Assembly (NCBI GenBank): GCA_007988745.1
Contig: BJUT01000011.1
Coordinates: 19,231 to 83,230 of the forward strand
Reading direction: 5' to 3'
Length of the DNA: 64,000 nucleotides
Source of the DNA: Pseudoalteromonas atlantica
GTDB taxonomy: Bacteria; Pseudomonadota; Gammaproteobacteria; Enterobacterales; Alteromonadaceae
The position numbers were made by a program, and so were the translations under genes. The notes beneath the pieces were generated by a model. The model ran no database searches. It saw only the letters and a program-made list of their open reading frames with translations, and was not told where the DNA came from. This document shows positions 9,541 through 19,489 of this stretch, one piece after another; the first letter of the stretch is position 1, and every line of letters begins with the position of its first letter.

Positions 9541-11387
9541 TGACAAGCCCAAAGGCGCTATTTAGCCTATTTATGCTCCTTTGTTCATTTTGCAGTGTTG
9601 CAAACCCCGTAATTTCTGAAAATTTTAAAGCAATAAAAATAGACACCCTGAGCTATTCGTTTACGCCCACCACAGCAAACAATGCCTACCATGAGGTTAA
9701 CGACTGGCAAACCGTAAGTGATAAGCCATTAAATTTAGGGTTTGAACAACGCCCTGTATGGGTCAAGTTTACAGTTAAAAATACCTTAAATAACAATATA
9801 AGCCCTATTTTATCGCTCGATAACCCGCTGTTAAATGAAGCGCAAATTTTTCATTTTTATAATTCAGCACTGCTCTCACACATGCAAACTGGCGATAACT
9901 TTAAGCTCTCATCACGGCTAATAAAAAGTGAATCTTTATTAGCAACCTTGAGGCTGCCGGCAAATAGTATTAGCACCGTAATAATGAAGGTTAACAACAG
10001 TGCTGGGCTACGCATCCCGCTGACTTTATGGCAACCAGATGCCTACCTAGCGCATAAAGGTAAACTTAATTTAATTTATGGCTTACTCATTGGTTTTTTA
10101 TTTTCATTGGCCATAAGTTGCTTGGTTTTGTATGGGTTTTCGCGCAAGTTGTATTTTGCTTATGCAGGCATTATTACGCTGACCTTAGGTGTGCTACTGG
10201 CTTATTTATGCGGTTTTGGCGCTCGTTATTTTCATCCAAATTCGCCTTCATTACAGCAAGTAATGATACCTGTTTTACTAATGCTCACTACGCTTGCTTT
10301 TGTGCCGCTACAAAAACAACTGTGCCAACCTAAAGCCTCTAAACTACTAAAATGGCAAACCATTGTTGCTAATATTTACGCAATTAGCCTGCTGTTTATG
10401 TGGGCTTTACCTAGCACAGTGTTTACCCCATTTAGCTTACTGGCGAGCCCGATTGTTATTATTTATTGCTTGGTAAGCGCCTACATCTGCCAGCAAAACG
10501 CGCCTTCAAAACCAATTCAAGCACTGCTAATTGCACTCATGCTATTTTTACTTGTTATGGTGTACCTTATTATTGCTGTATTTGGCTTATATCCTTTAGG
10601 TAGAAGTAGCTTAGCTTTTGTTTTTATGTGCTTTTTTGGTAGTACATTTTGCCTATGTTATGGCGTTATGAAGCGCTTTATTTTAGAACGTGATGAACAA
10701 GTTATTGCTCAACAAACCTTGATTGCTGAAAATGCAGCCCAAGATACACTATTAAATGAGCGGCTCGCGCTGCAAGCCCAAACACAAAAAGAATTAGAGT
10801 CGTTAGTTGATGAGCGCACCTTTGAGCTACAGGTCACTTTGCGTGAACTAGAAGATAAAAACCGCGAGCTTGAGCTACTTAATATGGAAGACGCGCTGAG
10901 TGGCGTTAAAAATCGTCGCTTTTTTGATAAAAAATTAGTGATGGAACTGCGTCGCTCTCGGCGTGAACAAACGCCTTTGAGTATGATTATGCTCGATATA
11001 GACCGGTTTAAACGCGTAAATGATAACTACGGGCACTTAACCGGCGACCAAGTAATACGCGCTGTAGCCGACATTATAAAACAGCATTTAAAACGCCCGT
11101 TGGATGAAGTGGCTCGCTACGGCGGCGAAGAGTTTGTTGTTTTGCTACCTAACACCCCAAAAGAGGGGGCTGTTGATATTGCTGAAAAAATTCGCCAAGC
11201 CGTAGAGAGTAATACCGTAAACGTAGCCGGAACATCCGTAAAAGTAACCATTAGTGCTGGCGTAAACAGCGCTGTAGTAAACGATATTAGTAACCCTGAG
11301 CTATTTACAGACGACGCAGATAAAGCGCTCTATTTCGCTAAACAACATGGCCGAAATCAAGTAATTAGTTTTCCAATTCCACAGTAG
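9540..11387 (+). CDS. 7TM-DISM sensor diguanylate cyclase
   Basis: This 615-residue membrane protein has a signal peptide (about 1-21), a periplasmic 7TMR-DISMED2 carbohydrate-binding-like domain (about 30-165; PVWVKFTVKN, LRLPANS), seven membrane helices (about 178-375), a coiled coil (about 390-450) and a GGDEF domain (about 455-612). The active site is intact: GGEEF at residues 528-532, preceded by RPLD exactly five residues upstream, the inhibitory I-site. It should therefore make c-di-GMP and be feedback-inhibited. The ligand is unknown. The start overlaps the tatD stop, so it probably belongs to the same transcript. Confidence 0.94.
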   Translation: MTSPKALFSLFMLLCSFCSVANPVISENFKAIKIDTLSYSFTPTTANNAYHEVNDWQTVSDKPLNLGFEQRPVWVKFTVKNTLNNNISPILSLDNPLLNEAQIFHFYNSALLSHMQTGDNFKLSSRLIKSESLLATLRLPANSISTVIMKVNNSAGLRIPLTLWQPDAYLAHKGKLNLIYGLLIGFLFSLAISCLVLYGFSRKLYFAYAGIITLTLGVLLAYLCGFGARYFHPNSPSLQQVMIPVLLMLTTLAFVPLQKQLCQPKASKLLKWQTIVANIYAISLLFMWALPSTVFTPFSLLASPIVIIYCLVSAYICQQNAPSKPIQALLIALMLFLLVMVYLIIAVFGLYPLGRSSLAFVFMCFFGSTFCLCYGVMKRFILERDEQVIAQQTLIAENAAQDTLLNERLALQAQTQKELESLVDERTFELQVTLRELEDKNRELELLNMEDALSGVKNRRFFDKKLVMELRRSRREQTPLSMIMLDIDRFKRVNDNYGHLTGDQVIRAVADIIKQHLKRPLDEVARYGGEEFVVLLPNTPKEGAVDIAEKIRQAVESNTVNVAGTSVKVTISAGVNSAVVNDISNPELFTDDADKALYFAKQHGRNQVISFPIPQ

Positions 11388-12410
<1,023 letters not shown>

Positions 12411-12421
12411 ACATGTTATCA

Positions 12422-12448
12422 AAGGCGGTACGCCGCCTTAATTTTTTT
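12422..12448 (+). terminator. Rho-independent terminator after hemB
   Basis: AAGGCGG (12422-12428) pairs with CCGCCTT (12433-12439) around a TACG loop, followed by AA and seven T. It closes the ubiE-to-hemB run. Confidence 0.9.
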
Positions 12449-12540
12449 ACAACCATTAACATATTTGTATTCTTTTTGTCATTTAGATTGCCTAAACTGG
12501 TGTCCCATTTTGGGATTTAAATACACGGGAATAATAAAAA

Positions 12541-15270
12541 ATGTTAAAAACGAAAATAACGCCACTGGCGCTTGTATTAGCAAGCCTCAGTGCACCAGCC
12601 TCCGCCGATCTAATCATTTCTGAATACATCGAAGGCAGCAGCAACAATAAAGCGATTGAGCTTTATAACAATGCTGATACAGAGCTTTCTCTTGAAGGTT
12701 ATACTTTAGGACTTTATTCAAATGGTAGTAGTTCGGTAGGTAACTCAATTGATTTATCAGGCACATTGGCTGCCAATACCACCTATATAATTTCAAACCC
12801 TAGTGCTGACGCTGCCATTCTTGATATTGCAGATGAAACCAGCACAGTAACTTACTACAACGGTGACGATGCCCTTGTTTTAACTAAAGATGGTGTGGTG
12901 GTTGATAGCTTTGGCCAAGTGGGTGTTGATCCTGGCTCTTTTTGGTCTGATGATACCGTACAAACTCAAAATAAAACCTTACGAAGAAAAAATAGCATCA
13001 CAACGGGTCGAACTGACTCAACTGCAACTTTTAATCCTAGCGATGAATGGGAACAGTTTGATATTGACACCTTTGACGGCTTAGGCTCGCATGCTGGCGA
13101 TGGTGGTACGGCTCCTGCGCCAGACCCTGAGCCAGAACCATTAGAACCGCTTGTATGTGGCGCAGATAAAACGCTAATTAGCGCTGTGCAAGGTTCTGGT
13201 GAAGCAAGCCCGTTAGTAGATACCCTTGTTGAAATTGAAGGTATTGTCACTGCCGATTTTCAAGGTGAAGATGGCTTAGATGGTTTCTTTGTGACCTCGC
13301 TTGCTGCAGATGTAGATAACGACCCAATGACCTCTGAAGGTCTATTTGTATACTTTACTGATACCGATGTAAATGTAGGTGACCACGTGCGCGTACAGGG
13401 TACGGTTGATGAATACTATGATTCAACACAACTTGCAGATGTAACACAAATTGCAGTATGTGGTACTGACGAAGTGGCCTCTGCAACCTCAATAAGCTTA
13501 CCTTTAGAGAGCCAAGCTGACCTAGAAGCTTATGAAGGTATGCTAGTAAGCCTAGATCAAACACTTGTAGTTACTAACAACTACGGCTTAGGTCGCTATG
13601 GTGAAGTAGAGCTAGCCACTGAGCGTTTATACCAAGGTACTCAAGTTGCATTGCCAGGTGATGCAGCCAATGCTGTTGAAGCGGCTAACTTGACTAAAAA
13701 AATCTTATTAGATGATGGCTCTACAGCTCAAAACTCAGATCCAACGGCTTACCCAGCGCCAGGCCTATCGGCAGAAAATACTCTACGTACCGGCGATACT
13801 GTAAATGCGGTAACAGGGGTAGTTACATACAGCTTTAGCACGTATCGCATTCACCCAACAGTTACACCACAGTTTATAGCGACTAATGCGCGTGAAGATG
13901 CGCCTGAGCAAAGTGAAGAAGCCGATTTACGAATCGCCAGCTTTAACGTACTTAACTACTTTAACGGTGATGGTCAAGGCGGTGGTTTCCCTACTAGCCG
14001 TGGTGCAGACTCAGAAGAAGAGTTTGTACGTCAAGAAGCAAAACTTGTAAGTGCTATTAGTGCAATGCAAGCTGATGTTGTTGGCTTAATGGAAATTGAA
14101 AATGATGGCTTTGGTGAGTTCAGTGCTATAGCAAGTTTAGTAAATGCATTAAACGATGCTGACAGCGCTAACAACTACGCGTTTGTAGATTTTAACGTAG
14201 CCCAAATTGGTAGCGACGAAATCACCACTGCCCTTATTTACCGCGCAGATAAAGTAGAAGAAGTAGGCACAGCCGCTATTACTACTGATTACCCGTTTGA
14301 TTACAGCAACCGTGCCCCAATTGCACAAAGCTTTAAGTCACTTTCAACAGATGAAGTATTTACTGTTTCTGTAGCCCACCTTAAATCTAAAGGGAGCTGT
14401 GGTGATGATAACAACGACGACCTAGGTGATGGCCAAGGCTGTTGGAATGAAATTCGTACCGAAGCTGCTGATGCGTTTACTGATTGGTTAGACAACAAAC
14501 CTACTGGCGTAGATGACGAAGATATCATTCTTGTTGGTGATATGAACGCTTATGCAATGGAAGATCCAATCCGTAAGTTTGATGAAAAAGGCTATAAAAA
14601 CGTAGTCGCAGAGCTTGATGGCGATACACTAAGCTACTCTTATAGCTTCTCTGGTCGTGCAGGTAGCCTTGACCATGCTTTAGCAACCGAGTCTTTACTA
14701 AGCAAAGTTGTTGCAGCAAATGATTGGCATATCAATGCTGATGAGCCTATTGTGCTTGATTACAACCTAGAGTTTAAGAGCGAAGGTCATCAATCTACGC
14801 TATACGCAGAAGGGCCATACCGTGCATCTGATCACGACCCAGTTATTGTTGATATAAAATCTGAAGTAGTACTTACCCCTGAAGAGCAAACACCGGTAAT
14901 TGCACCTGATCAAATATTCACAGTAGATGAAAACAGCGCTGTAGGCACTGTGATTGGCACACTTGATTTTAGTGACCCTAACGCTGATGTATCACCTGTA
15001 GTTAAATTTATCGTATCAGGTAACGATTCTGTATCAATTAACGAGCAAGGTCAGTTAATTGTTGCAAGCGAAGTAGACTACGAGTTTGAAAATCGTATTA
15101 CCCTTACAGTACAAGCAGAGGATAGTGTAGGTAACGTATCTGAAGCACAAACGGTTGTAGTAAGAGTAAACAACCTACGTGGTGATGACGATAACGACTC
15201 AGGCTCATTGCTTTGGTTATCTCTTTTATTAGCACCACTTTCATTAGTGCGCAGATTTAAGAAAAAATAA
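12541..15270 (+). CDS. ExeM-like extracellular endonuclease with LTD, OB, EEP and cadherin-like domains
   Basis: This 909-residue secreted nuclease has a signal peptide (about 1-22) and a lamin-tail domain (about 23-150; DLIISEYIEGSSNNKAIELY). A Pro/Glu linker and an OB-like domain (about 205-310) follow. The endonuclease/exonuclease/phosphatase domain (about 460-770) carries IASFNVLNYF, GLMEIENDG, GDMNAY and SDHDPVIVD. A cadherin-like repeat (about 790-880) precedes a GlyGly-CTERM-like tail (Gly/Ser, hydrophobic helix, RRFKKK). In Shewanella, ExeM of this architecture degrades extracellular DNA. The tail implies rhombosortase processing after type II export. It is a single gene with its own terminator. 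Confidence 0.92.
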   Translation: MLKTKITPLALVLASLSAPASADLIISEYIEGSSNNKAIELYNNADTELSLEGYTLGLYSNGSSSVGNSIDLSGTLAANTTYIISNPSADAAILDIADETSTVTYYNGDDALVLTKDGVVVDSFGQVGVDPGSFWSDDTVQTQNKTLRRKNSITTGRTDSTATFNPSDEWEQFDIDTFDGLGSHAGDGGTAPAPDPEPEPLEPLVCGADKTLISAVQGSGEASPLVDTLVEIEGIVTADFQGEDGLDGFFVTSLAADVDNDPMTSEGLFVYFTDTDVNVGDHVRVQGTVDEYYDSTQLADVTQIAVCGTDEVASATSISLPLESQADLEAYEGMLVSLDQTLVVTNNYGLGRYGEVELATERLYQGTQVALPGDAANAVEAANLTKKILLDDGSTAQNSDPTAYPAPGLSAENTLRTGDTVNAVTGVVTYSFSTYRIHPTVTPQFIATNAREDAPEQSEEADLRIASFNVLNYFNGDGQGGGFPTSRGADSEEEFVRQEAKLVSAISAMQADVVGLMEIENDGFGEFSAIASLVNALNDADSANNYAFVDFNVAQIGSDEITTALIYRADKVEEVGTAAITTDYPFDYSNRAPIAQSFKSLSTDEVFTVSVAHLKSKGSCGDDNNDDLGDGQGCWNEIRTEAADAFTDWLDNKPTGVDDEDIILVGDMNAYAMEDPIRKFDEKGYKNVVAELDGDTLSYSYSFSGRAGSLDHALATESLLSKVVAANDWHINADEPIVLDYNLEFKSEGHQSTLYAEGPYRASDHDPVIVDIKSEVVLTPEEQTPVIAPDQIFTVDENSAVGTVIGTLDFSDPNADVSPVVKFIVSGNDSVSINEQGQLIVASEVDYEFENRITLTVQAEDSVGNVSEAQTVVVRVNNLRGDDDNDSGSLLWLSLLLAPLSLVRRFKKK

Positions 15271-15285
15271 CGAGTGATTTGTTTT

Positions 15286-15312
15286 AAAGCCGCATTTTTG
15301 CGGCTTTTTTTA
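15286..15312 (+). terminator. Rho-independent terminator after the nuclease gene
   Basis: AAAGCCGCA (15286-15294) pairs with TGCGGCTTT (15299-15307) and is followed by a run of T. Confidence 0.92.
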
Positions 15313-15595
15313 TGCTTATAAAAATGTAATTCAGACAAGCTTCAGTAAACAACCCTTAATATCTTCCATACCGTTTATTAACTATTAATAGAATTAGCCG
15401 CGCAACAAATACATTAAATGAGTATTTTTTACACATGAGCCGTAGTTAAAACCCTTTTTAATAAATTTAACTGTTGAAATGTAAACACTTTATTTACGGA
15501 TTAAAAGTTGCACTATAAGTTCGTCACCCTTGTGTAGTAGTTAAGTAACAAACCCTAAGCGTAAAAATAAGTCGTGTTTTTATAAAGGAATGGAA
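15313..15595. other. Upstream region of opgGH
   Basis: This spacer of about 280 bases is AT-rich and should contain the opgGH promoter. I see no ORF, known RNA motif or convincing operator. Confidence 0.4.
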
Positions 15596-17215
15596 ATGAA
15601 ACAATTAACCCAAACACCTCCTACTTGGCAGAAAAAAGCAACGCCATTATTGGGTCTACTTTTTATTTTTTCTGGCTGGGGCTATAGCACGCAGGCAATA
15701 GCAGCAAGTGTTGATGCAGCAATTCCGCAAGGAAGCCTATTTGAAGTAATAAGCGCCCGCGCTAAAAAACTAGCCGAACAAGAATATGTACCTCCAAAAA
15801 ATATAGAGCTAGAAGCATTAAATAACATTGATTATCAAGATTACCGCTCAATTCGATTTAAGCAGGACAAATCGGTGTGGAAAGATGAAGGCCTGTATGA
15901 GCTACAACTCTTTCACCCTGGTTTTTTATATAAAACACCGGTAACAATTAATACCGTAGAAGGCGACTCAAAACGTAACCGCCTACCTTTCAGTACTGAT
16001 TTTTATCAATACGATGGCACAGCCGCCCCTCTAAAAGACGAAATAGCAAAAAGCGTAGCCGGCACGCAACTAGGCCATGCAGGCTTTCGCTTACATTACC
16101 CAATTAACACAAACGAATACAAAGATGAGGTAATGGTGTTTCAAGGGGCCTCTTATTTTAGAGTTGTTGGTCCTAATCAAGTATATGGTTTATCAGCACG
16201 CGGGTTAGCAATCGATACCGCCGAAACATCGGGTGAAGAGTTCCCTATGTTTAAAGAGTTTTGGCTTGTTAAGCCCCAGGCTGAGCAAACTAACATCACT
16301 ATTTTTGCATTGCTTGATAGCCCTTCGGTATCAGGCGCTTACAAATTTGATATTGACCCAACAACCAGTATGTTAGTTGATGTTGATATGCAAATTTTTG
16401 CCCGTAAAGATATTAAAAAGCTAGGCGTAGCCCCTTTAACAAGTATGTTTTACCACGGTGAAAACAGCACTAAGTTTTTTGATGACTACCGCCCAGAAGT
16501 GCATGACTCAGACGGCTTGTTAACACAGTCAGCTGATAACAAATGGGTATGGCGCCCGCTTAACAACCCAGCACAGTTAAGCGTTACGTCGTTTTCATAC
16601 ACCAACCCTAAGGGGTTTGGTTTAGCACAGCGTGACCGTGACTTTAACAATTACCTAGATACTGAAGCGCACTACCACGACCGTCCAAGCCTGTGGATAG
16701 AGCCAAAAGGTGAATGGGGAAATGGCCGAGTTGAGCTAGTAGAAATACCAACAGACACAGAAACAAACGACAATATAGTGAGTTACTGGGTGCCTGAAAA
16801 GCCAATGAAAGCTGGTGATTCATTAAAGCTAAGCTACAAAATGAGCACCTTTAACGCCCATTTAACTCAACACCAAAAGGCGCGTGTAACACGCACACGT
16901 ATTGGTAGCGCAGCGCTGCCAGGTGAAGATAACCCACCACCGCAAAGCCATCGCCAGTTTACCGTTGACTTTGCAGGCCCCGATTTAAACAACCTGTCTG
17001 AAAAGCTAACACTTGAAGCCGACATTCAGCTAACAACAGGTGAAGTAAGAGATGTAACAGTGCAAAAACTTCCTAAATCTCTTGGTTGGCGAGTAGCGTT
17101 TAAAATTGCACCACAGGACGATCAACCCGTAGATATGCGTTTATCGTTAAAACTTCGTGATAAAGAAATTAGTGAGGTATGGAGCTATGTTTGGTACCCA
17201 AATGACATCAAGTAA
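15596..17215 (+). CDS. opgG: Glucans biosynthesis protein G (OpgG/MdoG)
   Basis: This 539-residue periplasmic protein is needed to build osmoregulated periplasmic glucans, probably by branching or releasing the beta-glucan made by OpgH. A long signal sequence (about 15-38, LLGLLFIFSGWGYS) is followed by the OpgG fold: FEVISARAKKLAEQEY, YEVPSD-type Ig-like region, and FRVVGPNQVYGLSARGLAID near residue 190. An in-frame ATG lies at 15590, but AAGGA directly abuts it; the ATG at 15596 has proper spacing and is preferred. opgH follows after 19 nt in the usual order. Confidence 0.95.
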   Translation: MKQLTQTPPTWQKKATPLLGLLFIFSGWGYSTQAIAASVDAAIPQGSLFEVISARAKKLAEQEYVPPKNIELEALNNIDYQDYRSIRFKQDKSVWKDEGLYELQLFHPGFLYKTPVTINTVEGDSKRNRLPFSTDFYQYDGTAAPLKDEIAKSVAGTQLGHAGFRLHYPINTNEYKDEVMVFQGASYFRVVGPNQVYGLSARGLAIDTAETSGEEFPMFKEFWLVKPQAEQTNITIFALLDSPSVSGAYKFDIDPTTSMLVDVDMQIFARKDIKKLGVAPLTSMFYHGENSTKFFDDYRPEVHDSDGLLTQSADNKWVWRPLNNPAQLSVTSFSYTNPKGFGLAQRDRDFNNYLDTEAHYHDRPSLWIEPKGEWGNGRVELVEIPTDTETNDNIVSYWVPEKPMKAGDSLKLSYKMSTFNAHLTQHQKARVTRTRIGSAALPGEDNPPPQSHRQFTVDFAGPDLNNLSEKLTLEADIQLTTGEVRDVTVQKLPKSLGWRVAFKIAPQDDQPVDMRLSLKLRDKEISEVWSYVWYPNDIK

Positions 17216-17234
17216 TAAAGGAAAGGGCACATCA

Positions 17235-19148
17235 ATGCCATTCAAAACACTGCGCGTATGGTTATTTGCTATTGCAGCACTCACTGTTTCAGGGTACGGC
17301 ATCTCCATTATGTTTGAAATTTTAAGCTCAAACGGAATGACCTTGCTTGAATACGCGCTATTGGTTTTATTTTCAATAACCTTTGCATGGATTGTTACGG
17401 CATTTTGTAGCGGCACGATAGGATTTGTACTGCAATTATTTCGTATTGACCCGCTCACCCTAAGACGCATTAAACCTATTGAGTTTGATAATGCCGCGCT
17501 TGCACAGCAAAAAACCGCGGTAGTTATGCCTATTTATAACGAAGACACACACCGTGTTATTGCCGGCTTTGAAGTGAGCTTACAATCGCTAAAAGAGACA
17601 GGGCAACTTGCCAATTTTGACTTTTATTTACTTAGCGACACGCAAGACCCTGAAATAGCACAAAACGAGCTAAGCGCATGGCATGCTTTATGTGAGCGTT
17701 TAGGCGATACTGCAAAACAGGTTTTCTATCGTCGCCGCGAAGATAATAAACACCGTAAAGTAGGTAACTTAACCGACTTTTGCGAGCGCTGGGGCAGCCA
17801 ATACGATCACATGATTGTACTTGATGCCGACAGCGTAATGACGGGTAAATGTATGCTAGAGCTGACCACAAGCATGATCAACAACCCGCAAGCTGGCTTA
17901 ATTCAAACTATCCCTATTCCAGTTCGTCAAGACACCTACTTTGGTCGTTTTTTACAATTTGCCTCAGTGCTTTACAGCCCAATGCTGGCAACGGGGTCTG
18001 CTTTTTGGCAAACCGACAAAGCTAATTATTGGGGCCACAATGCCATTATTCGTGTTGAAGCATTTATTAACTATTGTGGTTTACCTACGCTTGAAGGCAA
18101 TGCCCCCTTTGGTGGCGAAATTTTAAGTCATGACTTTGTAGAGGCTTCACTACTGCACAGTGCAGGCTGGGATGTTCTATTACTTAGCGATATTGAAGGT
18201 AGCTACGAAGAAGTACCAAGTAACATTTTAGATTATGCCATACGCGACAGACGTTGGGTGCAAGGTAACATTCAGCATCTTGGTTTATTAGGCTCGTCTA
18301 AATTAAAGTTAATGAGTAAGTTTCACTTTTTATTAGGCGCAACCGCTTATATTTCATCGCTTATTTGGTTATCTATGCTGGCACTAAGCACCATAGATGC
18401 GGTAACACGTGCATTAAATAGCGATGTGTACTTTAATCGGGTTTATCAGTTATTCCCAACGTGGCAAATAGCTAAAACAGACCTAATTGATTCACTACTT
18501 TATTTAACCATTATTATATTATTGGTGCCTAAATTAATGGGTGTAATTGTCACGCTAGTGCACAGAAATAAGCGCTTTGGCGGCTCGTTTAAATTAATAC
18601 TAGGCTCAATAATAGAGACTGTATTTGCCATTATTGTGGCACCACTTATGATGGTGTTTCATGCTTACTTTGTAGTGTGTGTATTTTTAGGTAAAAAAGT
18701 TAAGTGGGATGCACAACCGCGCGAAGGCCGCATGGTACCGTGGAAAGAAGCGTTTAATTACACACTATTTTCTACCTTGGTTGCCATAGTATGGGGTGCT
18801 ACAGCCTATTACTTTACGCCAGTGTTCTTTTGGTGGTTATCGCCTATATTACTTGGTCTATTACTTGGAGCGCCAATAATACGCTACACCAGTAGCATTA
18901 AGTTAGGTGTGCAGCTGCGTAAAATGGGAATATTTATTTGCCCTAGCGAAGTTGATAACGACCCTATGCTAAACAACCTTAAAGTGCATTTAAAAGAGAT
19001 TTCGGTACCAGAGCCTGGGCAATACCCTAAAACGGTGCCAGCCCTGCCACAAGAGCATTTAGTGGTTATGCCAATACAAAGCTTTAATAAGCCTCGCTTG
19101 CCAAAGATGAAAGCGCTAAGAGCTAAAGCAATTAAGAAGTTTAATTAG
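17235..19148 (+). CDS. opgH: Glucans biosynthesis glucosyltransferase H (OpgH/MdoH), short form
   Basis: This inner-membrane family 2 glycosyltransferase makes the linear beta-1,2-glucan backbone from UDP-glucose. Two N-terminal membrane helices precede the catalytic domain, which contains VVMPIYNED, VLDADS (DxD type) and the product-binding RDRRWVQGN. Several membrane helices follow. At about 637 residues it is much shorter than E. coli OpgH (847). The missing part is the long cytoplasmic N-terminus that in E. coli also binds FtsZ. The open frame reaches back to 17157, inside opgG. ATG 17235 is preferred for its purine-rich GGAAAGGG leader; ATG 17202 is the alternative. Confidence 0.94.
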   Translation: MPFKTLRVWLFAIAALTVSGYGISIMFEILSSNGMTLLEYALLVLFSITFAWIVTAFCSGTIGFVLQLFRIDPLTLRRIKPIEFDNAALAQQKTAVVMPIYNEDTHRVIAGFEVSLQSLKETGQLANFDFYLLSDTQDPEIAQNELSAWHALCERLGDTAKQVFYRRREDNKHRKVGNLTDFCERWGSQYDHMIVLDADSVMTGKCMLELTTSMINNPQAGLIQTIPIPVRQDTYFGRFLQFASVLYSPMLATGSAFWQTDKANYWGHNAIIRVEAFINYCGLPTLEGNAPFGGEILSHDFVEASLLHSAGWDVLLLSDIEGSYEEVPSNILDYAIRDRRWVQGNIQHLGLLGSSKLKLMSKFHFLLGATAYISSLIWLSMLALSTIDAVTRALNSDVYFNRVYQLFPTWQIAKTDLIDSLLYLTIIILLVPKLMGVIVTLVHRNKRFGGSFKLILGSIIETVFAIIVAPLMMVFHAYFVVCVFLGKKVKWDAQPREGRMVPWKEAFNYTLFSTLVAIVWGATAYYFTPVFFWWLSPILLGLLLGAPIIRYTSSIKLGVQLRKMGIFICPSEVDNDPMLNNLKVHLKEISVPEPGQYPKTVPALPQEHLVVMPIQSFNKPRLPKMKALRAKAIKKFN

Positions 19149-19172
19149 CGCAATGGGCACGCACTAAATACA

Positions 19173-19199
19173 AAAAGGAGCATGATTGCTCCTTTTTTT
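19173..19199 (+). terminator. Rho-independent terminator after opgGH
   Basis: AAAAGGAGCA (19173-19182) pairs with TGCTCCTTTT (19187-19196) and continues into T residues. Confidence 0.92.
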
Positions 19200-19440
19200 A
19201 TACCTAAAATAAGCCGCTATACAACTTCCCTTTCTTAACTAGCACCTCACTAACCCAAGTATAACCTACTGTATTAAGTGAGCGCGCTTATGCACTAAGC
19301 TGCCATTGCTCCTACGGCCCCCTCAGCTTTAAATACCATATATCACGCACCGCTTTAAGCAGCCTTTTATTTAGGCTGCCAATGTTGGTATTACTGTTTT
19401 TGAGAGACGCTAACTCAAAGAGTAATTAAATCGTAGGCAA
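19200..19440. other. Convergent intergenic region
   Basis: This lies between the opgH terminator and the fusA2 terminator. No ORF is visible. A perfect 7-bp hairpin (GCAGCCT/AGGCTGC around 19360-19380) without a T tract is the only structure I noted. Confidence 0.35.
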
Positions 19441-19441
19441 T

Positions 19442-19470
19442 AAAAAACCCGCAACATGTGCGGGTTTTTT
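19442..19470 (-). terminator. Rho-independent terminator of fusA2
   Basis: A 12-bp stem (AAAAAACCCGCA at 19442-19453 with 19459-19470) is flanked by A and T runs, so it can work in both directions. It lies 20 nt after the fusA2 stop. Confidence 0.92.
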
Positions 19471-19489
19471 TAAAGAGTTACAGAGCTAA

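Noticed and set aside
17157-17234. OpgH start inside opgG
   Set aside because: The earliest frame start is a GTG deep in opgG without a ribosome binding site. The ATG at 17235 has a purine-rich leader; 17202 stays possible.
19355-19385. Hairpin GCAGCCT/AGGCTGC as a terminator
   Set aside because: No T tract on either strand, and both flanking genes already have good terminators.
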